Shown: positions 1 to 5,755 of the stretch, piece by piece
Layout: each line of letters starts with the position of its first letter
Position numbering within the stretch: the first letter of the stretch is position 1
Origin: Holophagales bacterium
GTDB lineage: Bacteria > Acidobacteriota > Holophagae > Holophagales > Holophagaceae
NCBI GenBank assembly: GCA_031256155.1
Contig: JAIRRD010000238.1
Coordinates: 1 to 8,338 of the forward strand
DNA: 8,338 nt
Direction of reading: 5' to 3'
Made by a program: the position numbers and the translations under genes
The notes under the pieces: generated by a model
What the model was told of the DNA's origin: nothing
Seen by the model: only the letters and a program-made list of their open reading frames with translations
Database searches by the model: none

Positions 1-215
1 CCGAAACAGATATAGTCGGAGTAGCCGTCGAAAACTTTATGCTCCATCTCACCGGGGGCGGTGAGCCAGTCTATGCCAAAGACGTTGAGGAACTCAATGA
101 CAAAGCCGTGGGCATATGATTTTTCGTTTGTCTTTCCGCTCTTCTTCCAGCGGTTGACGAACTTGATAGCCCTAAGCTGTATCAAATCCCAGTCAAGTTG
201 CCCTGTCTTTACCAT
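1..215 (-). CDS. Partial N-terminus of a putative MmeI-like type IIG/IIL restriction-modification enzyme
   Basis: An open minus-strand frame runs from ATG at 215 off the left edge, giving 71 full codons. It starts MVKTGQLDWDLIQLRAIKF and continues with FVNRWKKSGKTNEKSYAHGF, FLNVFG and finally EMEHKVFDGYSDYICF. The order 'F-x-x-RW / E-x-x-x-x / F-x-x-E-x-L-x-x-x-G / E-x-x-V...G-Y-x-D' is what I recall from the N-terminal domain of MmeI-like single-chain endonuclease-methyltransferases, where it leads into the nuclease. In the family, the rest of the chain carries an N6-adenine methyltransferase and a target-recognition domain; none of that is visible here. A stop codon lies in frame at 243-245, and GGGAG sits about 14 bases before the ATG, which is rather far. 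The gene follows the prolyl oligopeptidase gene on the same strand after 108 bases. Calling it a real gene is fairly safe; the family call is recognition by eye. A methylase-only or other phage-defence methyltransferase remains possible. Confidence 0.6.
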   Translation of the reverse strand, partial: MVKTGQLDWDLIQLRAIKFVNRWKKSGKTNEKSYAHGFVIEFLNVFGIDWLTAPGEMEHKVFDGYSDYICF

Positions 216-323
216 GTGACAGTTGTCTTCTCCCAGGTTCCATCATATAACAAGTCATGGCGGCAATTGACCGCTGGATAATCCAGGAAGCTCAAATCGC
301 ACTATTATATAGTCGTTATAGAA
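216..323. other. Intergenic gap with imperfect palindrome and AT-rich stretch
   Basis: This gap lies between the stop of the peptidase gene and the start of the restriction-modification fragment. Positions 260-274 read GCGGCAATTGACCGC, a near-palindrome around CAATTG with one extra base. The part TTGACCGCTGGATAA resembles one arm of the palindromic repeats found elsewhere in the window (TTGAACCGCTGCATA) with one base missing. An AT-rich segment at 303-320 contains a minus-strand TATAAT. I see no convincing rho-independent terminator for the peptidase gene here. Confidence 0.35.
304..309 (-). promoter_or_regulatory. Possible -10 hexamer for the leftmost gene
   Basis: The minus strand reads TATAAT here, within CTATATAATAG, about 90 bases before the ATG at 215. 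No good -35 hexamer is found 16-18 bases upstream, so this rests on the -10 match alone. The same core, CTATATAAT, occurs upstream of the plus-strand hydrolase gene. Confidence 0.22.
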
Positions 324-2462
324 TTAAAACTTTTCCGGTAGCTTCATCCCCAGTGTTTTAACCAGGAATGCCCACATGTCGGCCCTTTCGGCTATGACTT
401 TGGACATGGGCTTGCCTGCACCGTGGCCGGCATCTGTCTCTATGCGGGTGAGTATCGGCGCGGGGCCACCCTGCGCTGTCTGTAGTGTGGCCGTGAACTT
501 GTGGCTGTGGGCAGGAACAACCCTGTCATCGTGGTCGCCTGTGGTTACAAGTGTGGCTGGGTACTTTGTGCCGGTCACTATTTTGTGCAACGGGGAGTAC
601 TTTATCAGGTTGTCGAAGCCTTCTTTATCATCTGAACACATATAGTCGCTCTGCCATGCCCAGCCGATGGTGAACTTGTGGTAACGCAGCATGTCCAGCA
701 CGCCCACGGCAGGGATGGTTGCGCCGAAGAGTTCCGGGCGCTGTGTCAGGCACGCGCCGACAAGCAACCCACCATTGGAGGCGCCGTGGATGGCCAATTT
801 GGCCGTTGCTGTATATTTCTTTTCTATAAGCCATTCGCTCGCGGCTATGAAGTCATCAAAGCAGTTCTGTTTGAGTTCGCGCTTGCCCTTTTCCCACCAC
901 TCTTTTCCGTATTCATCGCCTCCTCGAATACAGGCAACAGCATATACACCGCCCATTTCCATCCACACAAGGTTTGCCGCACTGAAACCCGGCATTACAG
1001 AGGAGTTAAAGCCGCCATAGCCATATAGCAATGTTGGATTTGTGCCATCCAGTTTAGTGCCTTTTTTGTATGCCAGGAAAATAGGTACTCTTTTACCGTC
1101 TTTACTGTTGTAAAAATCCTGCTTGACTTCAAAGTCGCCTGGATTCATGTCAACTTTGGGTTTGCGGAAAACAGTCTCTTTCCCCGTTGTAATGTCATAG
1201 CGATAGATGGTTGGCGGCTCATTGTAGGAAGTGAAGCTAAAATAAGCTTCGCTGTCATTACGCTTTCCGCCAAAGCCGGTGAGTGTCCCCACACCGCCGA
1301 ACCGTATTTGCCTGATGATTTTGCCTTTATCCAAATCGTACAATTTTACCTGGTTCAATACATCTATTTTCCATGTAACCGCAATCTTATCGCCAAATAG
1401 CGATGCGCTGGCAATAACATCACGGCCATCGGCCTGCGGGATTATTACCCGCCATGCGGAAGGAGCAGGCTGGTTGATATTAACGGCAATGACCCTTCTG
1501 CGCGGGGCGCTTTGGTCAGTCATTATGTAAAAAATGTCGCCATCATTGCCCAAAAAATCGTAACTGGCATCAAAGTCGTTGAAGAGTGGCTGAAATTCGC
1601 CGTCGGGCTTGTCCAGGTCTTTGACAAAAATGCGGTTTTTGCGCTCAGTCCCCTCTGTTTGATAGATGAGCAACCAACGTCCATCTTCAGAAACGTGGGC
1701 ACCAAAACCCCAGTCCGGCTGATCCTTGCGATCAAACACCAACTGGTCAGCTTCCTGCGGATCGCCAACTCTGTGGAAATAGACTTTCTGAAATTTGTTC
1801 ACACCCGTCAGCGCGTCATCGCCTTTGGGAGCATCGTACCTGGAATAGTAAAAACCGGAAGCATCCTTCTTCCAGGCAGCCATGCTGAATTTGCTCCACT
1901 GAATTTCATCTTTCAAATCCTCGCCTGTGGCTACATTTCTAACCTTCCAGACAACCCAGTCGCTGCCGGCATTGCTCAGAGAATAGGCCAGATATTTGCC
2001 ATCATCGCTTACGCTCATACCACTCAAAGCGACAGTCCCGTTAGCGCTCAAAGTGTTGGGGTCTAAAAGTACGCGGCCCTTATCACTCAATTTGTCAGTT
2101 ACATAAAGTACCGACTGATTTTGAAGTCCTGTGTTGTGAGTGTAAAAATACAGGTCTCCATATTTTGAAGGGGCGCTGTAGCGCTCGTAATTCCATAACT
2201 TTGTCATTCGGTTCTGAATACGGGTTCTTTCTGGAATACCCGATAGGTATTTTTCCGTCACCTCATTCTGAGCCTTTACCCAGGCCTTTGTGTCCAGGCT
2301 GTTGTCATCTTCCAGCCAACGGTATGGGTCTGGCACCTTAGTGCCAAAATAGGTGTCAGTTACATCAAGTTTGCGTGTAACGGGTGGTTTAACCGGCGTT
2401 TGTGCCGTGGCAGCGATAGCAAAACTGATAAGCATGAAAGACAAACCTCTGAAATTGGTCAT
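324..2462 (-). CDS. Secreted prolyl oligopeptidase (peptidase family S9A)
   Basis: This serine peptidase cleaves short peptides after proline. The product is 712 residues from the ATG at 2462, close to the usual length of about 700 plus a signal peptide. Residues 1-20 (MTNFRGLSFMLISFAIAATA) form a signal peptide with likely cleavage before Gln21, so it acts in the periplasm or outside. An N-terminal segment with DPYRWLED near residue 45 is typical of S9A, followed by a seven-bladed beta-propeller (roughly 85-430). The alpha/beta-hydrolase domain follows: YGYGGF around 480-485 (Tyr482 matches the oxyanion tyrosine), the nucleophile Ser562 in GASNGG, Asp645 in DHDDRVVP with substrate-binding Arg647, and His680 in AGHGAG. 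All three catalytic residues are present, so it should be active. An upstream in-frame ATG (2495) would add 11 residues before the signal peptide. The start at 2462 is preferred because GGAGG precedes it and the signal peptide then begins normally. It is divergent from the hydrolase gene at 2567. Confidence 0.95.
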   Translation of the reverse strand: MTNFRGLSFMLISFAIAATAQTPVKPPVTRKLDVTDTYFGTKVPDPYRWLEDDNSLDTKAWVKAQNEVTEKYLSGIPERTRIQNRMTKLWNYERYSAPSKYGDLYFYTHNTGLQNQSVLYVTDKLSDKGRVLLDPNTLSANGTVALSGMSVSDDGKYLAYSLSNAGSDWVVWKVRNVATGEDLKDEIQWSKFSMAAWKKDASGFYYSRYDAPKGDDALTGVNKFQKVYFHRVGDPQEADQLVFDRKDQPDWGFGAHVSEDGRWLLIYQTEGTERKNRIFVKDLDKPDGEFQPLFNDFDASYDFLGNDGDIFYIMTDQSAPRRRVIAVNINQPAPSAWRVIIPQADGRDVIASASLFGDKIAVTWKIDVLNQVKLYDLDKGKIIRQIRFGGVGTLTGFGGKRNDSEAYFSFTSYNEPPTIYRYDITTGKETVFRKPKVDMNPGDFEVKQDFYNSKDGKRVPIFLAYKKGTKLDGTNPTLLYGYGGFNSSVMPGFSAANLVWMEMGGVYAVACIRGGDEYGKEWWEKGKRELKQNCFDDFIAASEWLIEKKYTATAKLAIHGASNGGLLVGACLTQRPELFGATIPAVGVLDMLRYHKFTIGWAWQSDYMCSDDKEGFDNLIKYSPLHKIVTGTKYPATLVTTGDHDDRVVPAHSHKFTATLQTAQGGPAPILTRIETDAGHGAGKPMSKVIAERADMWAFLVKTLGMKLPEKF

Positions 2463-2466
2463 ACTA

Positions 2467-2471
2467 CCTCC
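2467..2471 (-). promoter_or_regulatory. Ribosome binding site that fixes the peptidase start
   Basis: The minus strand reads GGAGG followed by TAGT and then ATG at 2462. The spacing of four bases is short but the match is perfect. It supports the internal start over the ATG at 2495, which has no such site and lies within the inverted repeat of the divergent control region. Confidence 0.7.
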
Positions 2472-2477
2472 ATTTAC

Positions 2478-2483
2478 AGTATA
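2478..2483 (-). promoter_or_regulatory. Possible -10 hexamer of the peptidase gene
   Basis: The minus strand reads TATACT within CACTATATACTGTAA, at the outer end of the left arm of the inverted repeat. Transcription would start near 2471, giving an unusually short leader of about nine bases that barely contains the ribosome binding site. This makes the assignment doubtful. A close relative of this string, GCATATACTGTAA, recurs at 6969-6981. Confidence 0.28.
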
Positions 2484-2534
2484 TAGTGGTTCCACATCAA
2501 AATCACGGAAGACAATTTTGATATGGAATTGCTA

Positions 2535-2540
2535 TATAAT
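2535..2540 (+). promoter_or_regulatory. -10 hexamer of the metallo-hydrolase gene
   Basis: TATAAT is a perfect consensus match 26 bases before the ATG at 2567, giving a start site near 2547 and a leader of about 20 bases containing AGGAG. The -35 position with a 17-base spacer (2512-2517, ACAATT) is a poor match. An activator or a non-standard -35 may therefore be involved. Confidence 0.45.
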
Positions 2541-2566
2541 CAAATTTGTTTTTTTAGGAGTTCTCC

Positions 2567-3451
2567 ATGCTTTCACTGATTCTCTCCGCCCTTATTTCCA
2601 TGCAGACTGTTCAGACTGCAGCTCCTCAGCACCGCGTTGAGAAAGTGCGGGACAACATATATTGTGTCTTTGGGCCTGGCGGCAATGTTGGCTTAATTGT
2701 TGATAATGACTATGTTGTTCTGATAGACGGCCAGTATGAGCGTAGCCTGCCCGCCCTTTTGGAAGCGGTAAAGACTATTTCCGACAAGCCAATCAAATAC
2801 TTGATCAACACACATCATCACGGCGACCACGTTGACGCCAACCGTGCGCTAGCCAGCCAGGTAGAGGGTATAATCGCGCATACAAATGTCCGGTCGCGCA
2901 TGATAAAAGACCAACTGAACAGAACGCCTGACAGACAAGGCGGTTTGCCTGATATACTTGTGGGCGAAGCGGATACTAAAAAACTTGGCATGGTGACAAT
3001 AGTGGTCGGGCCGACTGATGTACATATCGCTCACTTTGGCCCCGCTCACACAGATGCCGATGCGGCTGTCGGAATACCTAGCGCACGTGTCATCCATATG
3101 GGGGACATGCTCTTTTTAGGAAGACTGCCATTCATTGATGTTGAGTCGGGGGGCAATTTTGATGGCTTGGCACAAGTGATTGGCAGCATGCTTAGCTGGC
3201 TCCCAGATGATAGTTTGGTAATTCCTGGTCATGGGCCGATCTGTGACAAAAAAGAACTTGCTAGGCACCACTCTTTCCTGCTCGCGGTTCAACAGCACGT
3301 CCGCAAAAATCCAAAAATGTCGCCAAAAGAACTGGCAGATTCATTTGATAAAAAGCCTTGGGAAGACAAAGAACCTTCTCCGCAGTTCGTGACTTGGGAG
3401 ACATTATTCCAAGCGGCATCCGGTCAAGGGTCGGGTAGGGTAAAGTCCTGA
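2567..3451 (+). CDS. Exported metallo-beta-lactamase-fold hydrolase
   Basis: The 294-residue product has the full metal-binding set of the metallo-beta-lactamase superfamily. This comprises Asp54 in VVLIDGQY, HHHGDH at 83-88 (the HxHxDH motif), His161 in PAHTDAD, Asp180 in HMGDML and His222 in IPGHGP. A hydrophobic N-terminus (MLSLILSALISMQTVQTA) looks like a short signal peptide lacking a clear positive N-region, with cleavage perhaps before Ala19, so a periplasmic location is likely. The segment NTHHHGDHVDAN replaces the NTHWHGDHTGGN common in secreted relatives. The substrate is unknown: the fold serves beta-lactamases, thioesterase-like hydrolases and many others, and a beta-lactamase should not be assumed. 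The start is supported by AGGAG six bases before the ATG. The gene is divergent from the secreted prolyl oligopeptidase and shares its control region. The C-terminal tail after residue 260 is lysine- and proline-rich, then weakly conserved. Confidence 0.9.
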   Translation: MLSLILSALISMQTVQTAAPQHRVEKVRDNIYCVFGPGGNVGLIVDNDYVVLIDGQYERSLPALLEAVKTISDKPIKYLINTHHHGDHVDANRALASQVEGIIAHTNVRSRMIKDQLNRTPDRQGGLPDILVGEADTKKLGMVTIVVGPTDVHIAHFGPAHTDADAAVGIPSARVIHMGDMLFLGRLPFIDVESGGNFDGLAQVIGSMLSWLPDDSLVIPGHGPICDKKELARHHSFLLAVQQHVRKNPKMSPKELADSFDKKPWEDKEPSPQFVTWETLFQAASGQGSGRVKS

Positions 3452-3490
3452 TTTACAGCGGTTCAAGTTATTGTAATTGAACTGCTATAC
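3452..3490. repeat. Intergenic palindrome directly after the hydrolase stop codon (element B)
   Basis: GCGGTTCAA at 3458-3466 pairs with TTGAACTGC at 3477-3485 around a 10-base loop (GTTATTGTAA), a nine-base-pair stem with one G-T pair. The core at 3459-3484 matches element C (6941-6966) at 22 of 26 positions, including the loop word TTATTGTA, so they are copies of one sequence rather than chance hairpins. No T-run follows on either strand, so it is not a standard terminator. It begins immediately after the TGA at 3449-3451. Confidence 0.7.
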
Positions 3491-3509
3491 AAGCTAAAAT
3501 GAAGTTCCT

Positions 3510-3531
3510 GTTGCCGTAATCTTTCGGCAGC
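3510..3531. other. Small hairpin in the hydrolase-tRNA gap
   Basis: GTTGCCG at 3510-3516 can pair with CGGCAGC at 3525-3531 (seven pairs, one of them G-T) around an eight-base loop. Neither strand has a following T-run. It might help end or stabilise the hydrolase transcript, but it could be chance. The rest of the 3491-3609 gap shows only a tandem GTGAACA repeat at 3586-3602. Confidence 0.3.
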
Positions 3532-3609
3532 CCCTAATACCTAATATTTTAGTGGATGGTTTTCTATAGTCAACGCCATATTACCGTGAACATTTGTGAA
3601 CAATACTTT

Positions 3610-3685
<76 letters not shown>

Positions 3686-3739
3686 GAGAGAAAATGTAGT
3701 TTGCCACAGTGTGGGGTAAATTTCAACTGCAAATTGGAA

Positions 3740-5197
3740 TCACTTCTTTTTTGGCGCGGGCTTCGCTGAGTTTTTTGGGTTAGTGCTTGTTTTTGGAGCT
3801 GTAGCTGTAGTATTCACTACGATCGGCACATTAATAACTCTGCCTGCCTTGAATTGGGAAAAGGTCATAGCGTTGATGTCCAGTAGATCTTCCGGCGTTG
3901 TGTTGTACCGCGCCGCTACCTTTAAAACTGAATCACCTTTGAGTATTTTGTAAGACCTGAATTCAAGACGCTCTGCAGCGGGGATTGCGCCCAGAACATT
4001 CGCTATATCCGCGCTTGCGCCGACAGGCACTTTGAGTTGGTAGGTTCTGGGGGGAGTTGTACGGCGTGTCAATTCAGGGTTCAGGTCTTTCAATAATTCA
4101 GGATCAAGCCCTACTCGTGCGGATAAGGTATTGAGACTGATAGATTTATTTACTTCAATAATTTCGTATGCATGGGGCTCAAGCTGGGGTACTTCCATGC
4201 CAAAGCGCTCGGGATGTTTGCCTACCAGAATAGCTGCGCACAATTGTGGTACATAGTTCTTTGTGTCATTCCATAAATACTTGGACCTGGCATGATCCCA
4301 GAAATTGCGGCTCTCGGTACCCTGCACGGCTCTGTTTACTGTGCCAGGACCCGCGTTGTAACCAGCCAGGGCGAGGTACCAATCATCCGTGAGGTTGTAC
4401 AAATATTTCAAGTACCTGGCGGCAGCCCTTGTGGACTTAATCGGGTCACGCCTTTCGTCTATCCAGGCGTCCTGCTGCAATCCGTAACTTCTACCGGTTG
4501 AAGGTATAAACTGCCACATACCAACGGCTTTGGCCCAGCTCCTGACTTCATTGCGAAAACCGGATTCAACAATTGGCAGATATGCTAAGTCTTGTGGGAT
4601 ACCTTCTTCCGCGAAGACTTGGCGAATCATCGGAAGATAGCGAGTACCGCGACTGAGACTGTTTTGAATGGTTTCTTTAATTCGACCGGAGAAAACTCCT
4701 ACCCATGCCAATACTTTGTCATTTAAATCTATTGGGAAGTCAAATTCTGTGCCAGCTTCGGCGGCTTCAATTAACTCCAACTCTGATTTTCTGAAATCGT
4801 CAGCCAGAGGCCCTACATCTTCCTGGCTTTTGACTCCCGGGTCTTCAAGTCCATCACCGAGTTCCTTGCGAATAGTCTTAATCCGCTCCAAAAGCTCAAT
4901 CACATCTTTCCGTTCGAGAAATTCAATTGACCAATCGGCTATGTAGGTTTCGGTTTCTTCCAGGTACTCCGTAGCCTCATCCTCATCCTCTTCAACTAAA
5001 GCCTTTTCCATAGCTTCAATTAATTTCTTCAGTCTAAGAACTTTATGCTCGTCTTGCTGTTGGGTGGATGCTGAGGTGCCCGTCTTGATCTGGGGAGGTG
5101 TTTGGGCGCGAAGCGAGCCAATCTGTGTTCTGCCGCTAAAAAAAACGCCACCACAGATGAGGATAAAAACAGTTGCTTGTGCAAGAAAACGTGGCAT
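3740..5197 (-). CDS. MltD-like membrane-bound or periplasmic lytic transglycosylase with LysM repeats
   Basis: The enzyme cuts the MurNAc-GlcNAc bond of peptidoglycan, leaving 1,6-anhydro ends. The 485-residue product starts with a hydrophobic signal segment (core about 5-21, possible cleavage after Ala31). An acidic, probably coiled-coil region follows (about 50-115, with EEDEDEATEYLEETE). The lysozyme-like family 1 catalytic domain spans about 175-300: catalytic Glu211 in LPIVESGF, GMWQFIPSTGRSYGL at 226-240, and AGYNAGPGTV near 278-287. A diverged LysM-like unit spans about 344-393 and a clearer LysM about 414-459, ending in NVPI. The tail is rich in Lys, Pro and Ala (PAPKKK). Unlike E. 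coli MltD, no lipobox cysteine is evident: Cys15 follows Ile. The longer in-frame start at 5242 is rejected because it lies in the T-run of the gcvH terminator and precedes the signal peptide by 15 residues. AGG lies seven bases before the chosen ATG, a weak ribosome site. Confidence 0.92.
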   Translation of the reverse strand: MPRFLAQATVFILICGGVFFSGRTQIGSLRAQTPPQIKTGTSASTQQQDEHKVLRLKKLIEAMEKALVEEDEDEATEYLEETETYIADWSIEFLERKDVIELLERIKTIRKELGDGLEDPGVKSQEDVGPLADDFRKSELELIEAAEAGTEFDFPIDLNDKVLAWVGVFSGRIKETIQNSLSRGTRYLPMIRQVFAEEGIPQDLAYLPIVESGFRNEVRSWAKAVGMWQFIPSTGRSYGLQQDAWIDERRDPIKSTRAAARYLKYLYNLTDDWYLALAGYNAGPGTVNRAVQGTESRNFWDHARSKYLWNDTKNYVPQLCAAILVGKHPERFGMEVPQLEPHAYEIIEVNKSISLNTLSARVGLDPELLKDLNPELTRRTTPPRTYQLKVPVGASADIANVLGAIPAAERLEFRSYKILKGDSVLKVAARYNTTPEDLLDINAMTFSQFKAGRVINVPIVVNTTATAPKTSTNPKNSAKPAPKKK

Positions 5198-5217
5198 GGG
5201 TACCTGTGAGAAAAATG

Positions 5218-5234
5218 TGTGATTTAAGTTCACA
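5218..5234. promoter_or_regulatory. Palindromic site TGTGA-N7-TCACA before the transglycosylase gene
   Basis: TGTGA and TCACA form perfect half-sites separated by seven bases, 21 bases upstream of the ATG at 5197 on the minus strand. It recalls the CRP half-sites TGTGA-N6-TCACA but has one base too many between them, so it is listed only as a possible operator. Confidence 0.25.
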
Positions 5235-5240
5235 ATCAAC

Positions 5241-5268
5241 AAACAAAGGCGCGGCGCATAACGCCGCG
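5241..5268 (-). terminator. Rho-independent terminator after gcvH
   Basis: On the minus strand CGCGGCG (5268-5262) pairs perfectly with CGCCGCG (5256-5250) around the loop TTATG. It is followed by CCTTTGTTT, an interrupted T-run. It begins 34 bases past the gcvH stop and separates the gcv pair from the transglycosylase gene. Confidence 0.6.
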
Positions 5269-5276
5269 ACCATATT

Positions 5277-5306
5277 TATATCGTGGTTGCTATGGATTAC
5301 TGTCAA
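5277..5306 (-). promoter_or_regulatory. Possible promoter for the transglycosylase gene overlapping the gcvH stop
   Basis: The minus strand has a perfect TTGACA at 5306-5301 whose bases include the gcvH stop codon. GATATA follows after an 18-base spacer at 5282-5277, or TATAAA after 20. The -10 match or the spacing is poor either way. The predicted start near 5270 would place the GC-rich hairpin at the 5' end of the transglycosylase message. Confidence 0.3.
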
Positions 5307-5689
5307 TGACTTTCAACGGCAATGTGAGCCTCGTAGGCCGCCGCATCCAGCAGATCAGAATTTATGTCACCGTTGATTTTGATTTTGACAAACCACCCCT
5401 TTTCGTATGGGTCTTCGTTGACGTATTCCGGGTGAGCTTCAATCTCCGCATTGGTTTCGATGATTTCACCAGCGGTGGGCATGTAGTATTCTGATACTGT
5501 TTTTACAGATTCAACAGTTCCAACCTCATCGCCCGCATTAAAGGAGTTGCCTATTTCTGGAAGCTCCACGAAAACAACATCGCCGAGGGCTTCCTGAGCG
5601 TAGCTGGTGATGCCCATGAAAGCAGTGCCATCGCCTAAAGGCTTCAGATATTCATGATTGCGTGTGTACTTAAAGTCTGCGGGATACAT
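5303..5689 (-). CDS. gcvH: Glycine cleavage system H protein
   Basis: GcvH is the small lipoylated carrier that passes the aminomethyl group from the P-protein to the T-protein in the cytoplasm. The 128-residue product has the expected length (E. coli 129). The lipoylation site is Lys63 in ESVKTVSEYYMP, and the flanking NEDPYEKGWFVKI segment is also typical. The N-terminus MYPADFKYTRNHEYLK fits the family. A GTG two codons upstream (5695) is rejected because it overlaps the Shine-Dalgarno AGGAGG, which sits five bases before the ATG at 5689. The gene follows gcvT by 66 bases on the same strand and is followed by a terminator, so the P-protein genes must lie elsewhere. Lys in the motif is followed by Thr where many homologues have Ala; this does not affect the lipoyl lysine. 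Confidence 0.97.
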   Translation of the reverse strand: MYPADFKYTRNHEYLKPLGDGTAFMGITSYAQEALGDVVFVELPEIGNSFNAGDEVGTVESVKTVSEYYMPTAGEIIETNAEIEAHPEYVNEDPYEKGWFVKIKINGDINSDLLDAAAYEAHIAVESH

Positions 5690-5694
5690 TGGCA

Positions 5695-5700
5695 CCTCCT
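5695..5700 (-). promoter_or_regulatory. Strong ribosome binding site that fixes the gcvH start
   Basis: The minus strand reads AGGAGG, a full Shine-Dalgarno match, followed by TGCCA and ATG at 5689. Its last G is also the first base of the in-frame GTG, so that GTG cannot be the start. Confidence 0.85.
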
Positions 5701-5742
5701 TATTTCATTGTAATTGCTGGACGATAAATAGTGAAGCCATAA

Positions 5743-5751
5743 TTTATACCA
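5743..5751 (-). promoter_or_regulatory. Possible extended -10 element between gcvT and gcvH
   Basis: The minus strand reads TGGTATAAA, the same string found upstream of gcvT. It would start a transcript near 5736, about 47 bases before the gcvH start, allowing extra gcvH expression. There is no recognisable -35, and it could be chance in an AT-rich gap. Confidence 0.25.
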
Positions 5752-5755
5752 ATTA

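Larger units (their letters stand above)
2478..2540. repeat. Long inverted repeat filling the divergent promoter region (element A)
   Basis: The arms are 26 bases each, at 2478-2503 and 2515-2540, around an 11-base centre. Comparing the left arm with the reverse complement of the right arm gives 21 identities out of 26. The left arm contains TATATAGTGGTTCC and the inverted right arm TATATAGCAATTCC; both end ATCAAAAT towards the centre. The outer half of each arm resembles the arms of elements B and C (consensus about TATAGCGGTTCAA), but the centre differs. It could be a symmetric operator, a paired promoter or a degenerate mobile palindrome; the sequence cannot decide. Confidence 0.65.

Noticed and set aside
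1512..2066. A 184-codon plus-strand open frame opposite the peptidase gene
   Set aside because: It lies entirely antisense to a gene with all catalytic motifs, has no ribosome site, and its product has no recognisable domain. It is a by-product of the real gene's codon use, as are the other shorter frames overlapping the main genes.
2463..2495. Upstream ATG of the peptidase frame at 2495
   Set aside because: It would put 11 residues before a normal signal peptide and lies in the inverted repeat, while GGAGG directly precedes the ATG at 2462.
3510..3531. Hairpin as a rho-independent terminator
   Set aside because: No T-run follows the stem on either strand and the stem includes a wobble pair and an eight-base loop.
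5198..5242. ATG at 5242 as start of the transglycosylase gene
   Set aside because: It lies within the T-run of the upstream terminator and would bury the signal peptide 15 residues inside the protein.
5690..5695. GTG at 5695 as start of gcvH
   Set aside because: It overlaps the AGGAGG ribosome binding site, which is correctly spaced for the ATG at 5689.
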